Part shown: positions 1-9,771 of the stretch, in pieces
Layout: each line of letters begins with the position of its first letter
Position numbering within the stretch: the stretch's first letter is position 1
From: Phycisphaeraceae bacterium
Lineage (GTDB): Bacteria; Planctomycetota; Phycisphaerae; Phycisphaerales; UBA1924
Direction of reading: 5' to 3'
Assembly: GCA_019636795.1 (NCBI GenBank)
Contig: JAHBWW010000001.1
Span: 186,001-250,000, forward strand
Length of the DNA: 64,000 nt
The notes under the pieces: model-generated
What the model saw: the letters and a program-made list of their open reading frames with translations, nothing else
Told to the model about the DNA's origin: nothing
Database searches by the model: none
Program-made: the position numbers and the translations under genes

Positions 1-156
1 GGAGCTATAAGTGCTTGTTTTGCCGGAGCATCTTGCGCCTGAGGAATTTTTGTCCACATTGCGCCACGTTTCACTACTACGACTACGGTCAATTTATCTC
101 TTATAGAAAAGAAGAACACCTCCTTGCACGAGGGGTATGTGCGAACCGACGGAAGA

Positions 157-180
157 CAAAACCGGAAGAAATCCGGTTTG
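157..180 (-). terminator. Probable terminator of the tatC-tadA-mutM operon
   Basis: An 8-bp inverted repeat (AAACCGGA / TCCGGTTT, five-base loop) lies 17 to 40 bases past the mutM stop codon. Read on the minus strand the second arm runs into four T, so it is a weak intrinsic terminator. Apart from this hairpin, I see no gene in bases 1-195. Confidence 0.55.
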
Positions 181-195
181 TGGATAACCCGTCGA

Positions 196-1065
196 TTATT
201 TCTCGCGGTGGAGTTGACAGGACCGACAAAAGACCGTCGCCCGCCCGCTAATGCGCAGGCCCACGAGAAGCTCGTGGCACATGTTGCAAGGCTGTCCTGC
301 TCGGGCATAGACCCGGTGGTGGTTCTGGTACGAGCCCGCGGTGCCCACGAGCATGCGATGATCGCGGATGGTTGAACCGCCAGCATCGATTGCTGCAGCC
401 AGGATTGATTGCAGTTGTAATGCCAGCAGCTCAAGGGTGTCTGGGGCAAGATTGTGTGCGGGTTCGAGGGGATGAACTCGTGCGGCGAAGAGGGCTTCGT
501 CAGCGTAGATGTTGCCGATGCCCGCGATGCGGGACTGATCGAGGAGGAGCGACTTGATCGGGCGGGCAGAGCCGGCGCACGCGGCGGCGAGAAGTTTCGG
601 GGTGATGGCGAGCGCGTCCGGACCCAGACGGGACCAGCGCCTGGCGCGGAGATCATCGAAGGACTCATGTCCTGCAACGAGGCCAAAGCGTCGCGGATCG
701 ATGAAGCGCAGCGTTCGATCGTCGTCGAGGTGCCACGTGACATGAACATGGGTTGCGGGCGCGGCGTCGAGGGAGAATCGCCCGGTCATGCCGAGGTGAA
801 TTGCGACCGCGGCACCGGAGCACCCAATGATGGCAAGCTGCTTGCCGTGGCGCAAGATCGAGGTGACGGTGTCGCCCTTGAGGAGAAGGGCGAGGCGAGC
901 GCGAGCGGGCGGCGCATCAGTACGGGAACGCACGATCCCCGCAAGCGGATCGGCAGGGAAGGCAACAACCGAACGGGTGAGAATGCGCACCGCCTTAATC
1001 CGCCGCGACACAAGCTCGGCTTGAAGTGCGAGGCGGTAGGACTCGACCTCGGGCAGTTCAGGCAT
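196..1065 (-). CDS. mutM: Formamidopyrimidine-DNA glycosylase (Fpg/MutM)
   Basis: A 289-residue base-excision repair enzyme that removes 8-oxoguanine and formamidopyrimidines and nicks the abasic site. The N-terminus is the catalytic MPELPEVE, giving the proline nucleophile (Pro2) and Glu3. The helix-two-turn-helix segment QSRIAGIGNIYADEALF is present, as is the C-terminal zinc finger with two Cys-x2-Cys pairs (CNMC ... CRSC). Length is usual for the family. The ATG overlaps the end of tadA by 8 bases, so translation is probably coupled and this is the last gene of a tatC-tadA-mutM operon. Confidence 0.96.
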   Translation of the reverse strand: MPELPEVESYRLALQAELVSRRIKAVRILTRSVVAFPADPLAGIVRSRTDAPPARARLALLLKGDTVTSILRHGKQLAIIGCSGAAVAIHLGMTGRFSLDAAPATHVHVTWHLDDDRTLRFIDPRRFGLVAGHESFDDLRARRWSRLGPDALAITPKLLAAACAGSARPIKSLLLDQSRIAGIGNIYADEALFAARVHPLEPAHNLAPDTLELLALQLQSILAAAIDAGGSTIRDHRMLVGTAGSYQNHHRVYARAGQPCNMCHELLVGLRISGRATVFCRSCQLHREK

Positions 1066-1537
1066 CGGGTTCCTGGGCGCGCAGTGAGCGAAAGAACGAT
1101 CGCAGGAGAGCCGCGGACTCGTCGGCCCCGAGGCCCTCGATGACCTCGGCCCGGTGGTTCAAGCGCGGATCTTCGAGCAGGTGGTGCAATGAACGAACCG
1201 CGCCGGCTTTCGGGTCGAGCGCGCCGAACACGACTCGTCCGACGCGAGCATTGACAAGCATGCCAGCACACATGGCGCACGGTTCGAGCGTGATGGCGAT
1301 GGAATACTCGTTGAGGCGCCAGTCTCCGATGACGCGGCAAGCCCGCTGAACAGCGAGAAACTCGGCATGGGCGGCCGGATCGCGGTCGCGCTCGCGGCGG
1401 TTGAAGGCGTGTGCGACAGGTGTGCCGGTGGCGGTGTGATACACAACAGCACCAACCGGGACTTCGCCCAAAGAGGCCGCTATGCGCGCGAGGCGGAGCG
1501 CTTCGTGCATCATCGATTTATCGTGATGGCTAGTCAT
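1058..1537 (-). CDS. tadA: tRNA(adenine34) deaminase TadA
   Basis: A 159-residue zinc-dependent deaminase that makes inosine at the wobble position of tRNA-Arg(ACG). The HAE zinc/proton-shuttle motif is at residues 57-59 and the PCAMC zinc ligands at 86-90. The reading frame stays open further upstream, but that part overlaps tatC and resembles no family. The ATG at 1535-1537 gives the normal N-terminus. It overlaps tatC by 8 bases and mutM by 8 bases. Confidence 0.95.
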   Translation of the reverse strand: MTSHHDKSMMHEALRLARIAASLGEVPVGAVVYHTATGTPVAHAFNRRERDRDPAAHAEFLAVQRACRVIGDWRLNEYSIAITLEPCAMCAGMLVNARVGRVVFGALDPKAGAVRSLHHLLEDPRLNHRAEVIEGLGADESAALLRSFFRSLRAQEPDA

Positions 1538-2531
1538 GCGTGGACCCGCGCTGAGCACGGCCTGCGACACGGTCGGCAGGGAGCAGAATGAGCAGCAGCA
1601 TGCCGAGTTCGAACAAGCCATAGAGCGGCAGGGCAAGAAGCACCATTGAGAGCGGGTCGGCGGGGGTAAGGATGGCGCTGATGATGGTGCATCCGGCAAT
1701 GACGTATCGACGATATTTAGCAAGCCACGGGCGATCGACGATGCCCGCCCAGCCGAGCAGAAGCACGACAAGGGGCATCTGAAAGGCAATGCCAAACGCC
1801 AGCGCGAAGTTGAGAAGCATCTTGACGTATTCACTGATGCGGTACTGCTGGAGCACACCAGCAGTTGAAGCCAGTTCCATGCCGATGATCAGGGGAACCG
1901 GTTCGGCATCGATGCATACACGAAGTTGTTTGAGAGAACGGTTGAGCCAGATGTTGCCGACTTCTGGGTTGGGTGGATCGACTTCGAGAATCACGATTGA
2001 TGAGAGTGCTACGCCCTGCGGAAGCGGAGCGACCGCGACCTCGAGTTTGCCGACATTGGTGCCAAAGGTGATGAGAAAGGTGAGAATGACGGGGAGAATG
2101 ACGTAGTAGAGGAACGTAACCCCGATGCATGTGAGCAGAATGCTCATGGGCATGAGCAGGTAGGCGAAGCGTTTTTCGGAGTTGTACAGGCCCGGCGCGA
2201 TGAAGCGCCAGAGTTGGTACACGATCCATGGCCCACCGGCCAGGATGGTCAGGACCAGAACAACGCGAAACCACGTCCCGAATCCTTCGAACGGGGCGGT
2301 TGCGATCAGCGAAGCGGGCTGGTTGGCATTGCGGAGCGAGGCTCGAATCGGGATCATCAGGACTTCGAGAACGGGCTTTCCGAGAGCCATCGCAAGGAAA
2401 AAGATGGGAACGATTCCCAGAAGGGCGTAGATGATGCGCTTGCGCAGTTCGTCGAGGTGATCGCCGAACGACATGAGAGCGTGGTCGGAGGCGGGCCGTT
2501 TGGCGTTGGGATTTGAGTCGGAAGGTGACAT
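1530..2531 (-). CDS. tatC: Sec-independent protein translocase TatC
   Basis: A 333-residue polytopic inner-membrane protein, the signal-peptide receptor of the twin-arginine pathway. The hallmark MSFGDHLDELRKR is at residues 20-32, followed by TAPFEGF and about six membrane segments. The periplasmic loop after the third segment is long (roughly 75 residues including GNIWLNRSLKQLRV), making the protein larger than the common 250-residue form. The chosen ATG leaves a short hydrophilic N-terminal tail; the open frame upstream is not TatC-like. It is the first gene of the tatC-tadA-mutM operon, divergent from the ECF sigma gene across about 40 bases. No tatA or tatB is in the window. Confidence 0.95.
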   Translation of the reverse strand: MSPSDSNPNAKRPASDHALMSFGDHLDELRKRIIYALLGIVPIFFLAMALGKPVLEVLMIPIRASLRNANQPASLIATAPFEGFGTWFRVVLVLTILAGGPWIVYQLWRFIAPGLYNSEKRFAYLLMPMSILLTCIGVTFLYYVILPVILTFLITFGTNVGKLEVAVAPLPQGVALSSIVILEVDPPNPEVGNIWLNRSLKQLRVCIDAEPVPLIIGMELASTAGVLQQYRISEYVKMLLNFALAFGIAFQMPLVVLLLGWAGIVDRPWLAKYRRYVIAGCTIISAILTPADPLSMVLLALPLYGLFELGMLLLILLPADRVAGRAQRGSTHD

Positions 2532-2573
2532 GGTGATGAAGCAGGAGGATATGGGACCAGAAGGCACAGGATT

Positions 2574-3227
2574 GTGACGGAACTCAAGAAGCGCGACATC
2601 CCTATAAGGCAGAGGGGCCGATTGGAAAGGGCCGCGGTGGACAAGTTCAATGGACCGGAGGACGAAGCACTGGTTCGTGCCGCCATGGCGGGCGATCGCG
2701 ATGCGCTGCGCGCGCTGTGGCATCGGAATCGAGGGTGGATTGCGGCGATTCTTCTGGCGCACAAGCCGAGGCAGGCGGACCTGGAAGATCTCCTTCAGAC
2801 AGTGGCCATGACGATTGTTCGAACGGTTCATACGGTGCGGGACGAGCAGGCGTTCAAGCCGTGGCTTCGCACCGTGGCAACCAATGTCGCCCGGGCGGCC
2901 GGGCGCAAGCAGAAGGTGGAATCCCGTGTGAGGCTGACAGGAACCGACCGGCCGGAACCGGCCGAAGTCGGGGATCGTGAGCATGCGCAGCGTGTGCTCG
3001 ATCTGGCCAGGCAGTTGCCCGATGGGTATCGCGAGCCGTTGTTGCTCCGGTGTGTCAAGGGGATGAGTTATCGTGAGATCGCGAGGGTGCTGGAGATTCC
3101 GGAAACAACCATCGAAACGCGCATCGCGCGCGGGAGGCGGATGCTTCGGGAGTTGGCGCGGGACGAGGGAGCCGGGGAGGTGGAACTCGTCGCTCGCAAG
3201 AAAGGGACTGTCGATGTCAGGTCATGA
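2574..3227 (+). CDS. ECF-type RNA polymerase sigma factor
   Basis: A 217-residue sigma-70 family regulator with region 2 (about residues 28-110, including the LEDLLQTVAM segment) and region 4 with a helix-turn-helix (about 150-200, GMSYREIARVLEIPETTIETR). There is no region 1.1 or 3, which is typical of extracytoplasmic-function factors. The start is GTG and no strong ribosome-binding site is visible. A GTG 21 codons further on (VDKF) is possible. It overlaps by 14 bases the next gene, a single-pass membrane protein in the usual anti-sigma position. Its target promoters cannot be told from the sequence. Confidence 0.9.
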   Translation: MTELKKRDIPIRQRGRLERAAVDKFNGPEDEALVRAAMAGDRDALRALWHRNRGWIAAILLAHKPRQADLEDLLQTVAMTIVRTVHTVRDEQAFKPWLRTVATNVARAAGRKQKVESRVRLTGTDRPEPAEVGDREHAQRVLDLARQLPDGYREPLLLRCVKGMSYREIARVLEIPETTIETRIARGRRMLRELARDEGAGEVELVARKKGTVDVRS

Positions 3228-3849
3228 AGTGGATCGGGACGTGCTGCTTGGGCGTGTGATTGAGGGCCGGGCGTCTGCAACGGATTGGCGAACGCTGCGG
3301 GAGATCGCATCGCACGAGCCGCAAGTCTGGGCGGAGATCGAGGAACTCGAATCGATGAACGCAGCGCTTCGGCTCTCGTGCAACGATGCGGCCGCGTGTG
3401 CGAAGTGCGTGGATATCGATGCCGAGTCGGGCGGGCGGATGGTCGGGCATGCGAGTGTGCGCCTCGGTGCGGCGAGGATGTGGGGCGGATGGCTTGCAGC
3501 GGCGGCGGTATTACTGGCGTGGTCGCTGGGCATGCCGCTCTCCGGCGACGGGCATTCGGCGCAAGGCGCATTCGGCGCGAACTTTGTGAAGATTGACACT
3601 CCCGACGATGCGCTGCGAACGTATGTCGATCGCGGCCGCGAAGCGGGAACGGTGATCGGCCTGATTCCTGAAACCCATGTGATTGAAACCCGCACACTGC
3701 CCGACGGGTCTGGGATCGAAGTGATTTTTGTGCGCCAGATCGTTGAGCGGCAGCAGTTGCGCGACATGTTTCGGATGATCGAGGACGAAGCAGGGAATCT
3801 TGTGCCCATTCCGGCGCCGCGTGTCCGCCACGCGGGGATGGCGTACTGA
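3214..3849 (+). CDS. Probable membrane-anchored anti-sigma-like protein
   Basis: A 211-residue protein with a cytoplasmic N-terminal half (about 1-88), one membrane segment (about 89-107, WGGWLAAAAVLLAWSLG) and an exported C-terminal half. Overlap with the ECF sigma gene and this topology suggest it holds the sigma factor at the membrane. It has Cys56, Cys62 and Cys65 in the N-terminal half but not the canonical zinc anti-sigma pattern (Hx3Cx2C), so the role rests on context. The ATG is preceded by AAAGGGA; the frame is open upstream, but that part lies inside the sigma gene. Confidence 0.7.
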   Translation: MSGHEVDRDVLLGRVIEGRASATDWRTLREIASHEPQVWAEIEELESMNAALRLSCNDAAACAKCVDIDAESGGRMVGHASVRLGAARMWGGWLAAAAVLLAWSLGMPLSGDGHSAQGAFGANFVKIDTPDDALRTYVDRGREAGTVIGLIPETHVIETRTLPDGSGIEVIFVRQIVERQQLRDMFRMIEDEAGNLVPIPAPRVRHAGMAY

Positions 3850-3957
3850 GCAGAAATGTTGACGGGCTGGCGCGGCAGGCTCATCTATAGAGAGTGCGGA
3901 CGCGGTGCCCGCGACAATCAGGGTCGCGATAAACAGGGTATTGATGGGAGGTTTGCG

Positions 3958-5148
3958 ATGAACAAGCGACAAATCGTGTGGAGTGGGATTTCGATTGGAG
4001 CACTGGTTGCGGCGGCCGGCGCGGTCGGGCCAGAGCATGCCCAGGTGCGGTCGGAGGCGGCCCTATTCGTGACGAATGCCGCTCCGGATCAGGTGACGCA
4101 AACGAGTATTGAACTCATGGTGCGCGATGGCGAGCCGTTGAAGGTGTTGCTCAATGGCAAAGCGGTGCCAACGGAGCAGATTCAGCGGAACGGCGACACC
4201 GTGACAATTCTTGCCGATGATGGCTCCGTTGCCCATGTGCAGCAGACCGTCAGGCTGGATGGCTCGCACTTTCTTCAGCCAGGCGAGCCGAAGCCATTGC
4301 CGGTGATGGTGGGCATTCGCATGAGCGAGCCGAGCGAGTCGCTTCGATCGCAGCTGAAGCTTGGGGACCGCCGGGTGATTCTGATTGAAGAAGCGATCCC
4401 GGGGCTTCCAGCGGCTGAGGCGGGAATTCGCACACACGACATCATCGTCGCGATTGATGGCAATGATGATGTGACGCCGGAAGTGCTGCAGAAAGCGTTG
4501 ATGAGCAAGAAGCCCGGAGACGTGGTGCAGATGCGGGTGTTGCGCGGTGGCGAACGCGAGACTTTTAGGGTTGTGGTCAAGCAGTTCGACGCATCGCGGA
4601 TGGGGATGGCCGAATCGCCGATTGCGGGATCGGGATTGAGGGCGGCACAAGTGCCACCCGCGCCGTCAGCGGCTACGGGAAAGCAGGAAGTGGAACTCAA
4701 AAATATTCTGGAGCGCGTGCGCTCGCAGGTGAACGACGAAAAACTGCGTGCCGAGCTCGAGCGCGTGTTGGTTGAAGCAATGCGTGCTTCAGAGTCGGCG
4801 CGAGCCGCAGCGGCACAACTTCATGGGCAGTATCTCGAACTGAGGCCTCAGGTTCGGGACAATATGGTGGAAATATCTCCACGGGTCATGACGATTCCCA
4901 ATCCGACCGGGCGGGACGGAACCTTCGTGATTGACGACAAGAATCGGGTGATCGAGATTCCCGAGCGCTTTGCTGGACGTTTTGAGGCAATGATCCCCGA
5001 GCGCGAGACACTCGAGCGCCGGCTTGCGGAACTGGAAAAGCGCATGGAAGGCCTTTCCGAGCAGATGGAAGCGCGGATGAATCGGTTGATCCAGCGGTTC
5101 GAGGTTATGGCCGACCAACTCGAGCGCAAGCTGCGCAGCGAAAACTGA
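3958..5148 (+). CDS. Exported PDZ-domain protein with C-terminal coiled coil
   Basis: A 396-residue protein with an N-terminal signal segment (about 1-28), one PDZ domain (about 115-210, with AAEAGIRTHDIIVAIDG and a GDVVQMRVLRGG strand) and a heptad-rich C-terminus (about 345-396). No protease domain is present, so it is a PDZ scaffold rather than a DegP-type enzyme. The ATG has GGGAGG seven bases upstream. It probably belongs to the envelope-stress group with the sigma/anti-sigma pair about 100 bases upstream. A strong terminator follows. Confidence 0.8.
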   Translation: MNKRQIVWSGISIGALVAAAGAVGPEHAQVRSEAALFVTNAAPDQVTQTSIELMVRDGEPLKVLLNGKAVPTEQIQRNGDTVTILADDGSVAHVQQTVRLDGSHFLQPGEPKPLPVMVGIRMSEPSESLRSQLKLGDRRVILIEEAIPGLPAAEAGIRTHDIIVAIDGNDDVTPEVLQKALMSKKPGDVVQMRVLRGGERETFRVVVKQFDASRMGMAESPIAGSGLRAAQVPPAPSAATGKQEVELKNILERVRSQVNDEKLRAELERVLVEAMRASESARAAAAQLHGQYLELRPQVRDNMVEISPRVMTIPNPTGRDGTFVIDDKNRVIEIPERFAGRFEAMIPERETLERRLAELEKRMEGLSEQMEARMNRLIQRFEVMADQLERKLRSEN

Positions 5149-5215
5149 AAAAACCCCTTCGCGTGACGAGACTGGACGCCGCATCGTGCTGATCGGCGGG
5201 CAGGCTCGAATCGTT

Positions 5216-5261
5216 GCGGCGGCAGTGCGATGCGACCCTGCACTGCCGTCGCTGTTTTTTG
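5216..5261 (+). terminator. Intrinsic terminator after the PDZ gene
   Basis: A 13-bp stem with one G-U pair (core CGGCAGTGC / GCACTGCCG, 11-base loop) is followed by GCTGTTTTTTG. It separates the sigma/anti-sigma/PDZ group from the MoxR gene. Confidence 0.85.
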
Positions 5262-5309
5262 TCCTTTCGGTTCGACTATGATTCTCACAGCCCGGAAAAG
5301 GAGTCCTGG

Positions 5310-6344
5310 ATGCGACCGGAGCAGATTCGTGACGTCTACAGCCGCCTGAGATCTGAGATTCAGAAGGTGATCGTCGGCCAGGACGAAGTGGTTGAGCAGA
5401 TTCTGACGTGCATTTTCTGTCAGGGGCACGCGCTGCTTGTCGGCGTGCCGGGGCTGGCCAAGACGCTTCTGATTTCAACGATCGCGCGAACGTTGAGTTT
5501 GGAGTTCAATCGTATTCAGTTCACGCCCGACCTGATGCCGAGTGACATCACCGGCACCGAAGTGATCGAAGAGGACAAGACCACGGGGCATCGGCAGTTG
5601 CGGTTTGTACGCGGGCCGGTCTTTGCCAATGTGGTTCTGGCCGACGAGATCAACCGCACCCCGCCAAAGACACAGGCGGCGCTTCTGGAGTCGATGCAGG
5701 AACGGCAGGTGACTGTGGGTGGAGTTCGGCACGCTCTGCCTTCGCCTTTCTTTGTGCTCGCAACGCAGAATCCGCTCGAACAGGAAGGCACATACCCGCT
5801 CCCCGAAGCGCAGCTGGACCGCTTCATGTTTCAGGTGATGATCGGGTATCCGACTGCGGAGGAAGAACTTGAAGTCATGCGCCGCACCGCCACGCGCGGC
5901 GACGAGAACGTCGAGCGCGTGATTGATGGCCAGGGCATCTCGGACATTCAACAGAGCGTGCGGCATGTACCAGTGCCGGACCATGTGATGAGATATGCCT
6001 TGCGGCTGGTACGGGCGACGCGCGTCGCGGAATTGGATGAAGGGGTGCAGATTCCCGCGATTGTGCGCGATTATGTTGCATGGGGAGCAGGGCCGCGCGC
6101 AAGCGAAAACATTGTTCTGGCGGCCCGCGCTCGGGCGCTCCTGGGGGGTTCGACGCATGTGACAGCCGACCATGTGCGGGAGGTGGCATTGCCTGTGCTT
6201 CGCCACCGCATCATGACGAATTTCAATGCGGAAGCCGATCAGGTCAAGACAGACCAGATCGTGGATGGACTGTTGCGTTCGGTCACAGTCGAATCGAGCA
6301 GTGCGGCGGAATTGTCGCAAATGGACGAGGTTCTTCGCCCCTGA
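5310..6344 (+). CDS. MoxR-family AAA+ ATPase
   Basis: A 344-residue AAA+ chaperone-like ATPase. Walker A is GVPGLAKT (45-52), Walker B VVLADEIN (108-115) and sensor 1 ATQNP (151-155), with the MoxR hallmark EQEGTYPLPEAQLDRF after it. The ATG at 5310 follows AAAAGGAG and gives the normal start; the frame is open upstream into the terminator region. Genes for the usual partners (DUF58, von Willebrand A proteins) do not follow; the next gene is a regulator. Confidence 0.93.
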   Translation: MRPEQIRDVYSRLRSEIQKVIVGQDEVVEQILTCIFCQGHALLVGVPGLAKTLLISTIARTLSLEFNRIQFTPDLMPSDITGTEVIEEDKTTGHRQLRFVRGPVFANVVLADEINRTPPKTQAALLESMQERQVTVGGVRHALPSPFFVLATQNPLEQEGTYPLPEAQLDRFMFQVMIGYPTAEEELEVMRRTATRGDENVERVIDGQGISDIQQSVRHVPVPDHVMRYALRLVRATRVAELDEGVQIPAIVRDYVAWGAGPRASENIVLAARARALLGGSTHVTADHVREVALPVLRHRIMTNFNAEADQVKTDQIVDGLLRSVTVESSSAAELSQMDEVLRP

Positions 6345-6409
6345 ACGAGGCGGAGGCGGTAGGATCCTTTCACGCGGAATGGATCAACTAGCAGAAACCG
6401 GGGGGTTTT

Positions 6410-6889
6410 ATGCTTTCACAGACGACCGAATACGCGCTTCGCGCCATGGTGTGGCTGGCCTACACCGAAAATGAACTGGTACCGACTTCGACATTGGCCG
6501 AGCGGACACTGGTGCCTTTCAATTACTTGGCCAAAGTCCTGCACTCGCTTGCCCAGGCGAATCTGATCGAGGGTCGGCGCGGGGTTGGAGGTGGATACAA
6601 ACTCTCTCGGTCTGCGGACCAGATCAGCATTCTGGACATCGTCAACGCGATCAGTCCAGTGCATCGGATCGATTCGTGCCCACTGGGAATCGCGGCCCAC
6701 GGGACGCGGTTATGCCCTTTGCACCGCAAGCTCGACGGAGCAATTGCGTCGTTGATCGAGACGTTCAAGGACGTGTCGCTCTTGGAACTGCTGGACGAAA
6801 AAGAGGTCAGCCGTCCCCTGTGCGACCCCGGCATGCTCGAACAGTTCGGGCTGACCATCAGCGGGCGCAAGATCATCCCGCGAAACTAG
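6410..6889 (+). CDS. Rrf2-family transcriptional regulator
   Basis: A 159-residue winged-helix regulator opening with the family signature MLSQTTEYALRAMVWLA and carrying the wing segment GRRGVGGGYKL. Cys90 and Cys102 fall in the region where IscR and NsrR bind an iron-sulfur cluster, and Cys138 could be a third ligand. The spacing is not that of IscR, so cluster binding is uncertain. It stands alone between moxR and lysS; no isc or suf genes are nearby to name its target. Confidence 0.88.
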   Translation: MLSQTTEYALRAMVWLAYTENELVPTSTLAERTLVPFNYLAKVLHSLAQANLIEGRRGVGGGYKLSRSADQISILDIVNAISPVHRIDSCPLGIAAHGTRLCPLHRKLDGAIASLIETFKDVSLLELLDEKEVSRPLCDPGMLEQFGLTISGRKIIPRN

Positions 6890-6931
6890 CGGGGGCCTCG
6901 AAACTAATGACGCCCTGAACCCGAGCGATGC

Positions 6932-8596
6932 GTGACGAACGCGTACGATGCGGGCGTGAACCAGGACACCAATCTTCACGATAACGTACACCCCCTCGAA
7001 GCACAACGGCGAGAGAATCGCGCCGTCGTCGCAGGGCTCGGGGTTGACCCGTACGGCTCACGCACAGACGGCTTGATATCACTGGCCGAGGCCTTCGCCG
7101 CCTACGACGAAGGTACCGACCAGGCCTATCAGGAAGCCCAAGCGGAAAACAAGGCGAGGCTCAAAGACAATCCATCCGGGGTGCCAAGCCCGATCGAAGA
7201 TCGGCGGCCTCGGGTGTGTGTTGCTGGACGGGTGATGTTGCGGCGCGATGGCGGCAAACTCATCTGGATGAATCTGCGCGATGCGTCACGCGACAGCCTT
7301 CAGGTCGCGGTCAGCCAGCGCGAGTGCAGCGAGTGCGGATTTGCGATTGCCAAGGCGACCGATCTTGGCGACGTTCTGGTCGTGCGCGGGCTGCTGATGA
7401 AGACAAAAGCTGGCGAGGTGACGGTGTGGGCTGAGGACATTGAGCCCGCGAGCAAGTGCCTTGTGCCGCCGCCCGAGAAGCACGCGGGCCTGACGGATCA
7501 TGAAACGCGCTATCGGAGGCGGTACATCGACATGTGGGCCAACCCCGAGACAACGCGCGTGTTCGAGTTGCGCAGCCGGGTCGTGGCGGAGATACGACGA
7601 TTTCTGACAGACCGGGGCTATCTCGAAGTCGAGACGCCGATGCTCCAGGTACAGGCGGGCGGCGCGGCGGCCAGGCCGTTTGCGACGCACATGAACGCGC
7701 TCAGACTCGATCTGTACATGCGCATCGCGCCCGAGTTGTATCTCAAGCGGCTGCTCGTCGGAGGGCTGCCACGAGTTTTTGAGATCAATCGCAACTTTCG
7801 CAACGAAGGGCTCGACAAGCAGCACAACCCCGAGTTCACGATGCTCGAGTTGTATCAGGCGTTCGGCGACTACCACTCCGTCATGGCAACAACCGAGGAG
7901 CTGGTGCGACATGTTGCAAGGGCTGCGGCCCAGGTGCGCGAAGGCGAGGCGGGCGTTGACACACGCTCGCCCATATTGCCCTTTGGCGAGCTACGCATCG
8001 ACTATGGCCCGGCGTTCGATCGCGTGACCTATGCCGACCTCTTCGAGCGCGCATTGGGCTTTTCCATGGAGGACACGCCGCGGGTGATGGCCGAGGCTGC
8101 CGCTCGACACATCAAGACGCGCAACGACAAGGGCGAAGTCATCGACCCGATCTTCATCGTTAATGAACTTTTCGAGGATTTTGCCGAAGGCACACTCGAC
8201 CCCGCGCGCCCGACATGGATTATGGATTACCCCGCAGTTCTCAGCCCGCTGACGCGCGCGAGCCGGTCGAACCCGAAAGTAGCCGAGCGCGCCGACCTGT
8301 TCGTCGCGGGCATGGAGATCGGGCCTCACTACACCGAACTCAACGACCCGGATGTACAGGCAGCCCGCTTCCGCGAACAACTCGCGGGCATTGATGACGA
8401 GGAGACGACGTTTCGTACGTTTGATGAAGATTTTGTGACGGCGCTGAAGGTGGGCATGCCCCCTGCGGGGGGCATGGGCCTGGGGATTGATCGCCTCATG
8501 ATGCTCCTGGCCGATCAGCCGACAATTCGCGATGTGATTCTGTTTCCGCTGATGAAGCCGATCGGGCGCGGGGAGGCTCTGGAATCGGAGTCCTGA
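6932..8596 (+). CDS. lysS: Lysyl-tRNA synthetase, class II
   Basis: A 554-residue enzyme that charges tRNA-Lys. It has the N-terminal OB-fold anticodon-binding domain (about 70-200) and the class II catalytic core: motif 1 around YRRRYIDMW, motif 2 [22 protein letters not shown], and motif 3 [13 protein letters not shown] with the closing VILFPLMKP. The GTG at 6932 gives an N-terminal extension of about 30 residues over common LysS; a GTG at 6956 is an alternative. Neither has a clear ribosome-binding site. Confidence 0.96.
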   Translation: MTNAYDAGVNQDTNLHDNVHPLEAQRRENRAVVAGLGVDPYGSRTDGLISLAEAFAAYDEGTDQAYQEAQAENKARLKDNPSGVPSPIEDRRPRVCVAGRVMLRRDGGKLIWMNLRDASRDSLQVAVSQRECSECGFAIAKATDLGDVLVVRGLLMKTKAGEVTVWAEDIEPASKCLVPPPEKHAGLTDHETRYRRRYIDMWANPETTRVFELRSRVVAEIRRFLTDRGYLEVETPMLQVQAGGAAARPFATHMNALRLDLYMRIAPELYLKRLLVGGLPRVFEINRNFRNEGLDKQHNPEFTMLELYQAFGDYHSVMATTEELVRHVARAAAQVREGEAGVDTRSPILPFGELRIDYGPAFDRVTYADLFERALGFSMEDTPRVMAEAAARHIKTRNDKGEVIDPIFIVNELFEDFAEGTLDPARPTWIMDYPAVLSPLTRASRSNPKVAERADLFVAGMEIGPHYTELNDPDVQAARFREQLAGIDDEETTFRTFDEDFVTALKVGMPPAGGMGLGIDRLMMLLADQPTIRDVILFPLMKPIGRGEALESES

Positions 8597-8781
8597 TCGC
8601 AACGAGCGATGCATATTCATGTTCCTGTTGGTGCATGCGTGACAGGGCAGTGACCGGAATCGGCCTGCTTTCAGGGTTTGTAGCCGAACGCGCTCCTACG
8701 GTTTTTGGTGCGGGCGTTGTGCCGCGGTGGAGCCGCGGTATGCCAGCACGCGTGAGCCTCGATGGGGCGACCTGGAGCATG

Positions 8782-9771
8782 ATGCCTTCTCAACCCAAGA
8801 CTCTGGAAACAGGAACACCGACTGGTGTTGAACTCGAACTCAAGCCCACAAGCGTCCATACAGACGAACACCACGACGCGGGGCACACGACTCTCAACAA
8901 AATCGTGAATCTCGTGTTTGTGATTGTGCCGTTCATCGGCCTTCTGGCCGCGATTGTTCTGGTGTGGGGGTGGGGGTTCTCGTGGGTTCAACTTGCGGTG
9001 CTTGGTGGGATGTATCTCATCAGCGGGCTCGGCGTGACGATCGGGTTTCACCGCTATTTCGCCCACAAGTCGTTTGATACGGGCCCGGTGGTCAAGACAC
9101 TGCTCGGCGTGTCGGGGTCGATGGCGGCTGAAGGGTCGATTGTGCGGTGGGTGTCATTTCATCGCTGCCACCATCAGCACAGCGATCACGAAGAGGATCC
9201 GCATTCGCCCCACACACATGGCGCGGGCGTGCTCAACACGCTTCGAGGCTTCTGGCGTGCGCATGTGGGCTGGATTTTCGAGAACCAAGGCCCGCGCTCG
9301 TGGCGGTATGCGCCCGATCTGATGCGAGATAAGCTCGTGCGCCGCCTGAGCCTGCTGTTTCCATTGTGGGTAACGGTGGGGCTGTTGATCCCGACGATCA
9401 TTGCAGGTGTGGTGACGCTGTCGTGGTGGGGGGCGCTGCTCGGGTTCATCTGGGGCGGCCTGGTGCGAATCCTGCTGGTGCATCATGTGACCTGGAGCAT
9501 CAATTCGGTGTGCCACCTTTGGGGGACGCGCCCATTCGTCAGCCGCGACGAAAGCCGCAACAATCCGGTTTTCGGCGTGCTTGGGCTGGGCGAGGGGTGG
9601 CACAACAATCATCACGCGTTTCCAACGTCAGCGCGGCACGGACTGCGCTGGTGGGAAATCGATGTGAGTTACCTCACGATTCTGCTTATGTCGAAGGTCG
9701 GACTGGTGCGGAACGTGCGCGTACCGACGCCTGAGCGGATGGAATCGCGTCGTCGCCGCAATCACAATTAG
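8782..9771 (+). CDS. Acyl-CoA/acyl-lipid delta-9-type fatty acid desaturase
   Basis: A 329-residue integral-membrane di-iron enzyme that puts a double bond into fatty acyl chains. All three histidine boxes are present: HRYFAH, HRCHHQH and WHNNHHAFP. Four hydrophobic segments bracket them. The start is the second of two consecutive ATG codons, four bases after GGAG; the first is too close to it. The frame is open to 8635 but that part looks non-coding. It ends tail to tail with the sulfotransferase with a 4-base overlap. Confidence 0.93.
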   Translation: MPSQPKTLETGTPTGVELELKPTSVHTDEHHDAGHTTLNKIVNLVFVIVPFIGLLAAIVLVWGWGFSWVQLAVLGGMYLISGLGVTIGFHRYFAHKSFDTGPVVKTLLGVSGSMAAEGSIVRWVSFHRCHHQHSDHEEDPHSPHTHGAGVLNTLRGFWRAHVGWIFENQGPRSWRYAPDLMRDKLVRRLSLLFPLWVTVGLLIPTIIAGVVTLSWWGALLGFIWGGLVRILLVHHVTWSINSVCHLWGTRPFVSRDESRNNPVFGVLGLGEGWHNNHHAFPTSARHGLRWWEIDVSYLTILLMSKVGLVRNVRVPTPERMESRRRRNHN

